From contig NZ_JXJO01000011.1 in the NCBI RefSeq assembly GCF_000826655.1, positions 1-64,000 on the forward strand: a stretch of DNA of 64,000 bases, in the 5' to 3' direction. Position numbers and translations under genes: made by a program. This DNA comes from Psychroserpens damuponensis. Its GTDB lineage: Bacteria; Bacteroidota; Bacteroidia; Flavobacteriales; Flavobacteriaceae. Below the pieces are notes generated by a model. That model was not told the origin of the DNA. It worked only from the letters and a program-made list of their open reading frames with translations, and made no database searches. This document shows positions 17,821 through 25,183 of the stretch, one piece after another; the stretch's first letter is position 1, and the number at the start of each line of letters is the position of its first letter.

Positions 17821-17828
17821 TATTTTTG
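17821..17828 (+). promoter_or_regulatory. -7 element four bases before the thiL start
   Basis: TATTTTTG matches TAnnTTTG and ends four bases before ATG 17833, predicting transcription from about the start codon. Confidence 0.5.
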
Positions 17829-17832
17829 CAAC

Positions 17833-18885
17833 ATGATAGAAGATAAAAACCAATCACGTACTTCATTAGATCAACTTGGAGAATTTGGTCTCATTGAGCA
17901 CCTTACTAAAAATTTTGACATCAAACAGTCCTCGACAATAAAAGGTATAGGCGATGATGCTGCTGTTTTAGATGCAAAATCAAAACAAATTGTAGTCACT
18001 ACAGATTTACTTGTTGAACACGTGCATTTTGATTTATCATATGCGCCTTTAAAACATTTAGGATACAAAGCTGTTGTTGTTAATTTGAGTGATGTGTATG
18101 CTATGAATGCTAAGGCCACTCAAATTACGGTATCTATTGCAGTTTCCAATCGCTTTCCATTAGAAGCTCTAGAAGATTTATATGCAGGAATTGAAACTGC
18201 TGCCTCTATATATAATGTTGATGTTGTAGGAGGAGATACCACCTCATCAACCACTGGCCTTATAATTTCTGTAACAGCAATTGGTGAAATTGACAAAGAC
18301 AATGTGGTCTATAGAAATGGCGCCAAACCTAACGATCTGCTAGTAGTAAGTGGTGATATTGGTGCTGCTTACATGGGATTACAAGTTTTAGAACGCGAAA
18401 AAGAGGTGTTTAAAGTGAATCCGCAAAATCAACCAGATTTAGACCCATATACCTATATTATTGAGCGACAATTAAAACCTGAAGCAAGAAAAGATATTGT
18501 AGAGCTACTTGAAAAATTAGAGGTTAAACCTACAAGTATGATTGATATAAGTGATGGTTTATCATCTGAAATCATACACATATGTAAACAAAGTGATGTT
18601 GGCGCAGAGATTTACGAAAATAAAATACCTTTAGACCCTCAAGTCATTTCTACTTGCGAAGAGTTTAAAATAGACAGTACGACTATTGCTTTAAATGGTG
18701 GTGAAGATTACGAATTATTAATGACGATTTCTCAAGACGATTTTCCTAAAATTAAAGGGAATCCAAATTTAACAGTAATAGGTTATATCACTGAAAAAGG
18801 ACGTGGCATGAACCTCATCACTCGTGGTGAACAATCTATACCAATAATAGCCAAAGGGTGGAATGCTATGAAAAATGAGGGCTAA
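17833..18885 (+). CDS. thiL: thiamine-monophosphate kinase ThiL
   Basis: A 350-residue ThiL, which phosphorylates thiamine monophosphate to the active diphosphate. The N-terminal AIRS-like domain shows FGLIEHLTKNF, KGIGDDAAVLD (about 43-53), the Asp/Glu-rich TTDLLVEHVHFDL and VNLSDVYAMNAKATQ. VVGGDTTSS and later DISDGLSSEI and LNGGEDYELLMT are further hallmarks. It has no thiamine genes next to it here. It overlaps the convergent small zinc-ribbon gene by 20 bases at the 3' end. Confidence 0.96.
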   Translation: MIEDKNQSRTSLDQLGEFGLIEHLTKNFDIKQSSTIKGIGDDAAVLDAKSKQIVVTTDLLVEHVHFDLSYAPLKHLGYKAVVVNLSDVYAMNAKATQITVSIAVSNRFPLEALEDLYAGIETAASIYNVDVVGGDTTSSTTGLIISVTAIGEIDKDNVVYRNGAKPNDLLVVSGDIGAAYMGLQVLEREKEVFKVNPQNQPDLDPYTYIIERQLKPEARKDIVELLEKLEVKPTSMIDISDGLSSEIIHICKQSDVGAEIYENKIPLDPQVISTCEEFKIDSTTIALNGGEDYELLMTISQDDFPKIKGNPNLTVIGYITEKGRGMNLITRGEQSIPIIAKGWNAMKNEG

Positions 18886-19138
18886 AATCTAACAACTCAT
18901 CATGTTGTTGCATTTTGGGTGTTGTGCTTTGAGACATTCTAGCAACTCTTCTTTTATGAATTCGTGATAAAACAGAATTGATTTCTCGAAATTTTGGAGT
19001 TAATGGTGTCAAACCACCATTTCCACTTGTGGTTACTTGAGAGTTACAATGAGAGCATTTATATTCTTTTACGTGATATGTAATGTTTTTTGAAACCTCG
19101 TATTGATGTCCAAAAACCGAGCAGTAGAAACTTTTCAA
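18866..19138 (-). CDS. small zinc-ribbon-like protein (paralogue 2 of 3), TTG start
   Basis: A 90-residue protein: FYCSVFGHQYEVSKN, then VKEYKCSHCNSQVTTSGNGGLTPLTPKFREINSVLSRIHKRR. It shares C-x-x-FGH-x-YE, HVKEY-x-C-x-x-C, G-N-G and LTPKF-x-EIN with paralogue 3 along most of its length. The only plausible start is TTG 19138, since an in-frame stop lies a few codons upstream with no ATG between. Its last 20 bases overlap the 3' end of thiL. The four Cys/His positions suggest a structural zinc site; function unknown. Confidence 0.65.
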   Translation of the reverse strand: MKSFYCSVFGHQYEVSKNITYHVKEYKCSHCNSQVTTSGNGGLTPLTPKFREINSVLSRIHKRRVARMSQSTTPKMQQHDELLDFSPHFS

Positions 19139-19214
19139 TGTATTGCGCTATTAATTAATAATTTTAGAGGATATCTAAATATATGAAAACCAAATAATAA
19201 CGTACGATTTTACT

Positions 19215-19484
19215 TTAATATATCGACGAACTGAGCGATTTTTGCTTTAAACGTGACATTCTTCGCGAATAAATAACTTCTAAAATCTCATTGATTTCTT
19301 GAAACTTAGGCGTAAGCTCTGTAAGCTTACCATTGCCGTTTGTTGTTAATTGATGCTTGCAACATTTACAAGTATACTCTTTAACATGAGACGTGACTTT
19401 TTTTGTCATTTCATATTTATGACCAAATATATCACAGTAAATTTTTAACGGACTAGTTAATTTTGTAGAGTTAGCATTTTTCAT
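19215..19484 (-). CDS. small zinc-ribbon-like protein (paralogue 3 of 3)
   Basis: An 89-residue protein starting at ATG 19484: IYCDIFGHKYEMTKK, SHVKEYTCKCCKHQLTTNGNGKLTELTPKFQEINEILEVIYSRRMSRLKQ. It is clearly homologous to the protein at 18866-19138, which lies 76 bases downstream on the same strand, and more distantly to the one at 17435-17671. The C-terminal half is helical and basic, which could suit nucleic-acid or protein binding. No family name can be given with certainty. Confidence 0.7.
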   Translation of the reverse strand: MKNANSTKLTSPLKIYCDIFGHKYEMTKKVTSHVKEYTCKCCKHQLTTNGNGKLTELTPKFQEINEILEVIYSRRMSRLKQKSLSSSIY

Positions 19485-19548
19485 GACTGTTAGTTTTTGG
19501 GACTACTAACATATTAAATAATAATCACTTAAGGTTTAAAAGTTGTAA

Positions 19549-20322
19549 TTATTCGACGAAACGCAATAAAATGTAAGATAATTCCTCTTTATTTTCAATA
19601 TGACTCATATGACCTAAAGACAATGTTTCACATCTTATCGAAGTATTTTTAGTTTCTGTTAAAATCAATGCTCCTTTAATAACAGGATCCTTTTCACCAA
19701 TAATAATTAATTTTTTAGCATCAAGATTATTATAGAACTCAAACTTATCTTCTCTCAACATCATACCTTCTTGTCCTGCAACATAACCTTGTGCCGAGGT
19801 TTTTAATGCTTGCTCTAAAACTTTTTTAACCTCTATTTTATGAGTTCGTCTACTTTCCGAAGAAAACAAATTCGTAAACGACATCCTTACCATGTTTTCA
19901 AAATTGGTTTGAACCATGAGATTAGCTCGCTTTCTCAACGCTCTAAGCTCATCATCATCTTCATGAAATGTAGAATTCATAAGGCACAAACCTTGTACTG
20001 CATTCGGGTTTTTCTCAGCCAAGGCTAAAGCGACATAACCACCCATGGAGTGGCCAATTAAGGTATATGTTTTTAGTTTTAAATGATTTACGACGGCTAA
20101 AACCGCATTTGCCATATCACCCATGGTATGAACATATCCTTGACATTCAGTTTGACCATGACCTAATAGATCAACACAAATAATCCTATTATTTTTTGAT
20201 AGTTGCGGTTTTAAATCATTCCACATAGACGAATTTTCTAAAAACCCATGCAGTAAAATTACAGCCTCTCCTTGACCTTCATCTTCATAATAAACCGGAC
20301 TTTCTCTATGGTATAGTATCAT
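19549..20322 (-). CDS. alpha/beta hydrolase
   Basis: A 257-residue alpha/beta-hydrolase fold protein. It shows the oxyanion region LLHGFLENSSMW (24-34), nucleophile Ser92 in IGHSMGGYVALALA, a likely acid Asp212 in GEKDPVIKG and a catalytic His at 238 or 241 in LGHMSHIE. It lacks a signal peptide and should be cytoplasmic. The substrate is unknown; the size and motifs suit an esterase or a MenH/BioH-like enzyme. It is divergent from brnQ. A TATCTTTG element ends five bases before its ATG. Confidence 0.9.
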   Translation of the reverse strand: MILYHRESPVYYEDEGQGEAVILLHGFLENSSMWNDLKPQLSKNNRIICVDLLGHGQTECQGYVHTMGDMANAVLAVVNHLKLKTYTLIGHSMGGYVALALAEKNPNAVQGLCLMNSTFHEDDDELRALRKRANLMVQTNFENMVRMSFTNLFSSESRRTHKIEVKKVLEQALKTSAQGYVAGQEGMMLREDKFEFYNNLDAKKLIIIGEKDPVIKGALILTETKNTSIRCETLSLGHMSHIENKEELSYILLRFVE

Positions 20323-20327
20323 AGCCG

Positions 20328-20376
20328 CAAAGATAAGGTTTGAATAGATTTTGCAATTAACATTTTACTATATTTG
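20328..20376. promoter_or_regulatory. divergent -7 elements for the hydrolase and brnQ
   Basis: TATCTTTG on the minus strand (20328-20335) is five bases from the hydrolase ATG. TATATTTG on the plus strand (20369-20376) is 23 bases before the brnQ TTG start. The second element fixes brnQ translation to the TTG, because no other start lies between it and the first membrane helix. Confidence 0.55.
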
Positions 20377-20399
20377 ATAAACTAACTAAATTTTAAATA

Positions 20400-21692
20400 T
20401 TGAATTCTAGAAAAGAACTTTTTATCACCAGTTTTGGTTTATTCTCTCTGTTTTTTGGAGCAGGAAATTTATTATTGCCACCACTTTTAGGGTATAATGC
20501 TGGCGACAATTGGTTTTGGGTTGCCTTAGGATTTATGATAACTGCTGTTGTCATCCCAATTATAGGTATTTTAGCACACGCCAAGTTACAAGGCACGTTA
20601 TATGACTTTGGCAAAAAAGTATCTCCGCAATTTAGTCTTATTTATTGTATTTTAATTTATGTGATCGCTGTAGCGATACCGTCTCCTAGAACAGCAGCTG
20701 CAACGCATGAGATTGCAATTCATCCTACTTTTGGCACCAGCCCATTATTAACTAGTACGGTTTATTTTATTCTTGTTTTGGTTTTTGTTCTTAATCGCTC
20801 AAAAATATTAGGGTTTATAGGTAAATTTCTAACCCCTTTAATAGTGATTATGTTATTGACGGTTATTGGCATTGGGTTGTTTTCTTCGGAAATGCTCACA
20901 TCCACATCAGAAATGAGCACACCATTAGTTTCAGGGATTTTAGAAGGTTACCAAACCTTTGATGCTATTGGAGCTGTTGTCGTTGGAGCTGTGATAATAA
21001 TCTCTATTAATTTAAGACATAATGGTAGTTTTGAAGAGAAAAAATCGCTTATAGCAAAATCTGGTTGGATTGCAGGATTTGGTTTATTTATTATATATGC
21101 CGGACTCATTTCGGTTGGTGCCTATTACGGTTCAGAAATTAGCATCAACGATACATTGCCAAATGACATGCAGCGTGCGAATCTCCTTCGCAAAATTAGT
21201 TTATCATCTCTTGGAGGTTTTGGCAACACTGTTTTAAGCATTTTAATCTCTCTCGCTTGTTTTACAACTGCCATAGGTATTGTTGCAGGTACAGCAGATT
21301 ATTTTAAAGGCCTCATGGGAAATTCCCAAACAGTATATATTGCAACCGCAATTTTGGCAAGTGCACTAGGCATTGTGGTTGGACAATTAGATTTCAACTC
21401 TATTATTATTGTTGCAGTGCCAGTTTTATTATTTATTTACCCTATAACCATTGTACTTATTATATTAAATGTACTACCAAAACGATTTTCAACACCTGTC
21501 GTATTTAGAGCTGTTGTGATTACAACATTTTTATGTAGCATCCCAGATGTTGTAGGTTTTATTTCTCCTTCGGAAGACTTAGAACAACTTACACAATATA
21601 TTCCTTTAGCTCAATATAGTTTAGGATGGGTTTTACCTGCTTTAGTGGCTTGTTTGGTAGCTGGATTAGTTTCTAAACCTAAAAAAGCCTAA
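20400..21692 (+). CDS. brnQ: BrnQ-type branched-chain amino acid transporter, TTG start
   Basis: A 430-residue inner-membrane carrier of the LIVCS family with about twelve hydrophobic segments. The hallmark N-terminal sequence is ELFITSFGLFSLFFGAGNLLLPPLLG in helix 1. Members import Leu, Ile and Val with a cation. The only start compatible with an intact first helix is TTG 20400; the first in-frame ATG lies within helix 2. The gene has its own -7 element and ends in a strong terminator whose stem overlaps the stop codon. Confidence 0.93.
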   Translation: MNSRKELFITSFGLFSLFFGAGNLLLPPLLGYNAGDNWFWVALGFMITAVVIPIIGILAHAKLQGTLYDFGKKVSPQFSLIYCILIYVIAVAIPSPRTAAATHEIAIHPTFGTSPLLTSTVYFILVLVFVLNRSKILGFIGKFLTPLIVIMLLTVIGIGLFSSEMLTSTSEMSTPLVSGILEGYQTFDAIGAVVVGAVIIISINLRHNGSFEEKKSLIAKSGWIAGFGLFIIYAGLISVGAYYGSEISINDTLPNDMQRANLLRKISLSSLGGFGNTVLSILISLACFTTAIGIVAGTADYFKGLMGNSQTVYIATAILASALGIVVGQLDFNSIIIVAVPVLLFIYPITIVLIILNVLPKRFSTPVVFRAVVITTFLCSIPDVVGFISPSEDLEQLTQYIPLAQYSLGWVLPALVACLVAGLVSKPKKA

Positions 21693-21718
21693 AGCAATTT
21701 GCTTTAGGCTTTAAACTT
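21684..21718. terminator. intrinsic terminator between brnQ and the aminopeptidase gene
   Basis: AAAGCCTAAAGCAA (21684-21697) and TTGCTTTAGGCTTT (21699-21712) are perfect reverse complements around a one-base centre, so the real loop must take in the inner pairs. It includes the brnQ stop codon and may serve both converging genes. The T-run is weak. Confidence 0.7.
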
Positions 21719-21732
21719 TAATCTATTTGGAT

Positions 21733-23025
21733 TTAATTATTCATCAACTCCTCAATCTCGTCAGCTTCAATTGGAATATTTCGCATTAAATTAAAAGGCT
21801 CTCCAGATTCTTGGATGACTACATCATCTTCTAAACGAATACCAAAACCTTCCGCAGGAATATAAATTCCTGGCTCTACCGTAAATACATTATTGGCCTG
21901 CATTGGCTCTGTTAATATTCCGTAATCATGTGTATCTAATCCTATATGATGAGAAGTACCATGCATAAAATACTTTTTATACGCTGGCCAATCTTTATCT
22001 TCATTTTGTACATCTGCCTTGTCTAGCAACCCAAGCCCTAATAATTCCGAAGTCATTAATTTTCCAACCTCAATATGATATTCTGCCCACAAAGTTCCTG
22101 GAGTTAATAATTTTGTAGCTTCGTTCTTTACACGGTTTACAGCATTGTACACCGCTTTTTGACGATCGGTAAATCGTCCAGAAACAGGTATCGTTCTAGA
22201 CATATCACTTGCGTAATTGGCATATTCTGCAGCAACATCAAACAAAATTAAATCACCAGCTTTACATTGCTGATTATTCTCTATATAATGTAAAACGTTT
22301 GCATTATTACCAGAAGCAATAATTGGAGTGTATGCAAAACCTTTAGAACGATTATTTAAAAATTCATGCATAAACTCAGCCTCTATATTAAACTCCCAAA
22401 CATCTGGTTTTACATAATTTAATATACGACGAAATCCTTTTTCGGTAATATCACAAGCTTGTTGCATAAGATCAATTTCAATTTGATCTTTAACAGAACG
22501 TAAGCGCTGTAAAATAGGATTGCTTTTTGCAACACTATGCGCAGGATATCTATCTTTTAACCATTTTGTGAAACGGTCTTCGCGAGTTTGGGTAACTACA
22601 GATGCTCTATAATGCTCATTAGTATTAATATAAACGGTATCACATTGCGTCATGAGTTCAAACATGATTTTCTCCATGTCTTTAAGCCAATACACGGTTT
22701 TAATTCCGCTTGTTGCTAAAGCAGCTTCTTTAGTTAATTTCTCACCTTCCCAAACTGCAATATGCTCATTCGTTTCGGTTAAAAACAAGATTTCTCTATG
22801 ATGTTCTTTTGGGCAATCTGGAAAAAGCACTAAAATACTTTCTTCTTGATCTACACCACTTAAATAGAAAATATCTCGATGCTGTGCAAAAGGCAACGTA
22901 CTATCTGCACTTACTGGATAAACGTCATTAGAATTAAAAACCGCTAGACTACTCGGTTTCATTTTAGACATAAAATTTTTACGGTTTTTTATAAAAAGAT
23001 TGCTGTCTATTTTGTGATATTTCAT
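21733..23025 (-). CDS. pepP: Xaa-Pro aminopeptidase (M24 family with AMP_N domain)
   Basis: A 430-residue metallopeptidase. Residues about 5-140 form the AMP_N domain and 175-425 the pita-bread M24B domain. The dinuclear metal ligands are visible: LFDVAAEYANYASDMSRTIPVSG (two Asp), HGTSHHIGLDTHDYG (His), VFTVEPGIYIP (Glu) and GIRLEDDVVI (Glu). It removes N-terminal residues preceding proline. There is no signal peptide, so it should be cytoplasmic. The gene stands alone and convergent with brnQ. Confidence 0.94.
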   Translation of the reverse strand: MKYHKIDSNLFIKNRKNFMSKMKPSSLAVFNSNDVYPVSADSTLPFAQHRDIFYLSGVDQEESILVLFPDCPKEHHREILFLTETNEHIAVWEGEKLTKEAALATSGIKTVYWLKDMEKIMFELMTQCDTVYINTNEHYRASVVTQTREDRFTKWLKDRYPAHSVAKSNPILQRLRSVKDQIEIDLMQQACDITEKGFRRILNYVKPDVWEFNIEAEFMHEFLNNRSKGFAYTPIIASGNNANVLHYIENNQQCKAGDLILFDVAAEYANYASDMSRTIPVSGRFTDRQKAVYNAVNRVKNEATKLLTPGTLWAEYHIEVGKLMTSELLGLGLLDKADVQNEDKDWPAYKKYFMHGTSHHIGLDTHDYGILTEPMQANNVFTVEPGIYIPAEGFGIRLEDDVVIQESGEPFNLMRNIPIEADEIEELMNN

Positions 23026-23222
23026 GTGATTATTTTTAGATAGTTATCATGCTTCATAGTATTAATCAAGGCTTTGAGTAATACTATTTTTATCATGCTC
23101 ATTTTATGTTATGTTTTTACAGTGTAAAGGTAAATAGATTAAGTAATTATATCAAATTATCGGTAAATTGTTATATTTACGCGCCGAAATACACATTTCC
23201 CATAATAGCCTAACTCATTTCC

Positions 23223-25028
23223 ATGAAAAATATTACTTACTCAACGTTGTTGCTTACCTTGTTTTTAACAGTAGCAACATCTATAACCTTAAGAGCTCAA
23301 GAGCTTTTAGTTGAATTACCATTGTCAACTCAAGTACAATCGTCATCACAAATTATTGAAGGTAAAGTCATCTCAAAAAACTCATTTTGGGATAACCACC
23401 ATCATAACATTTATACAGTAAATACAATTGAAGTTTACAAAGTATTTAAAGGTCAAACACATACCGAAATAATTGAAGTTATAACACCAGGCGGAACTGT
23501 CGCTAACCAATTTGAAGTTGTAACACCTAGTCTTACTCTTAATGTAGGAGATATTGGTGTATTTCTTCTTGATGATAATAATGTATCTATATCTAATGGA
23601 ACTTCGCATAGTAAGTTTCAACCTTATGCATCTTCACAAGGGTTCTACAAATATGATTTACAAAACAACACTGTTTTTAATCCCTTTATAAGTGATACAG
23701 GTATTACTACATCATTTCATAATACTATTAAAGCTTTAACTAACACTACTAATGTTGTAGAAGTATCAAATTTTGATGCTGAAGCAATCTATAATAACTA
23801 CATCTCAAATCGTGATGATAATGGAGCTATAGGAATAACAGGATTTTCACCAACTATAATAAATGGTGGTGTAAGAGATATACTTACTATAAACGGAATA
23901 GGATTTGGTAGCACACAAGGGACCGTTAATTTTAGAGATGCTAACTTTGGAGGTAATCAATATTATACCGCATTAGACAGTCAAGTACTAAGCTGGTCAG
24001 ATAATCAAATAGAAGTAGAAGTACCTTCTAGAGCAGGAACTGGCGACATACAAGTTATTACATCATTTGATTTTACAACAACCTCTAGCTCTGACCTCAC
24101 AGTCTTTTATTCTCAAATAAACCCTAGTAATGGGACCACGAATTTTCAATCGCAGCATGTTGACTTAAACGGTTCGGGAGGTTACACATGGCAAATGGAA
24201 ACCAGTTTCGATGCCAATTCTGCAGCTAACGCCTCATTTGTTAGAGCATTTGAGTCATGGGTTTGCACTACTGGAATTAATTGGGAAATTGGAGCAGTAA
24301 CCACAACAGACGTCATAGCAGATGACGACGTAAATGTAATTCGTTTTGATAATGGAACAGAATTACCCGCTGGAGTTCTAGGACGTTGTACATCAAGATT
24401 TGGATCTTGTACTAACGCTTCATCACCTGGCGGAATTGATGTTGTCGTCACAGAATTAGACATCGTTTTTAATGATGTATTTACAGGAGATCTTTCTGTA
24501 TTGTCATGGGAATTTGGTCCAGGAACAGCTACCGGATTTGAAGTTGATTTTGAAAGTGTTGCAGTTCATGAACTTGGACATGGTCACCAATTGGCACATA
24601 TTATTAATCCTGGCGAAGTCATGCACTATTCAATTGCTAATGGTCAAAACAGCAGAATTCTTGGTCCTAGTGATTTGGCAGGTGCTGCAGATGTAATGGA
24701 TAGAAATACAAACACCACAGTTTGTGGTGCTGGAGCTATGACAGCATCTGCTTGCTCTAGTCTTGGAATCGATGACGTTTACATATCAGAACATGTATCA
24801 ATATATCCAAACCCAGCAAAAAACAATTTAAATATTCTAACTTCATCAAACTTACAATTAGAGCTTGCAACCATTTATGATGTAAGAGGAAGGTTGGTTG
24901 TTACCAAAAATTTAAATACCACTTACACCCTTAACAGCATTGATGTAAGTCAACTTCAAAACGGCGTTTACTTTATTAAAATAAACGTCGAAAATAACAC
25001 AATAACAAAGAAGTTTATTATCGAATAA
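23223..25028 (+). CDS. secreted T9SS protein with TIG/IPT domain and zincin-like motif
   Basis: A 601-residue protein with a signal peptide (MKNITYSTLLLTLFLTVATSITLRAQ). Residues about 30-190 are of unknown type. A TIG/IPT domain at about 200-300 shows ITGFSPTIINGG, GFGSTQGTVNF and DNQIEVEVPS. A metallopeptidase-like region contains VHELGHGHQLAH (His449, Glu450, His453, His459), matching HExxHxxxxxH with Gln where metzincins usually have Gly, followed by GEVMHYS as a possible Met-turn. The C-terminus (about 525-601, YPNPAKNNLNI ... LQNGVYFIKI ... KKFIIE) is a type A T9SS sorting domain. Likely an exported or surface-attached peptidase. Confidence 0.85.
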   Translation: MKNITYSTLLLTLFLTVATSITLRAQELLVELPLSTQVQSSSQIIEGKVISKNSFWDNHHHNIYTVNTIEVYKVFKGQTHTEIIEVITPGGTVANQFEVVTPSLTLNVGDIGVFLLDDNNVSISNGTSHSKFQPYASSQGFYKYDLQNNTVFNPFISDTGITTSFHNTIKALTNTTNVVEVSNFDAEAIYNNYISNRDDNGAIGITGFSPTIINGGVRDILTINGIGFGSTQGTVNFRDANFGGNQYYTALDSQVLSWSDNQIEVEVPSRAGTGDIQVITSFDFTTTSSSDLTVFYSQINPSNGTTNFQSQHVDLNGSGGYTWQMETSFDANSAANASFVRAFESWVCTTGINWEIGAVTTTDVIADDDVNVIRFDNGTELPAGVLGRCTSRFGSCTNASSPGGIDVVVTELDIVFNDVFTGDLSVLSWEFGPGTATGFEVDFESVAVHELGHGHQLAHIINPGEVMHYSIANGQNSRILGPSDLAGAADVMDRNTNTTVCGAGAMTASACSSLGIDDVYISEHVSIYPNPAKNNLNILTSSNLQLELATIYDVRGRLVVTKNLNTTYTLNSIDVSQLQNGVYFIKINVENNTITKKFIIE

Positions 25029-25049
25029 AAACCAATAATACATGACATA

Positions 25050-25092
25050 AAAAAGGTGTTTGATTTAAAAATCAAACACCTTTTTGTTTTTA
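25050..25092 (+). terminator. intrinsic terminator after the T9SS protein gene
   Basis: AGGTGTTTGATT pairs with AATCAAACACCT (stem about 25054-25082), followed by TTTTTGTTTTT. It lies about 25 bases after the stop codon. Confidence 0.9.
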
Positions 25093-25183
25093 ATTCTCAT
25101 TTACAGTAATTCTAAAAACCATAAACTATATTTAGTACCTTTAGGCTTATTATTTTTTCAATTTCAATCTAACCGTACCAATT

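Noticed and set aside
18120-18302. Antisense frame inside thiL
   Set aside because: A shadow of a well-conserved kinase gene with no independent support.
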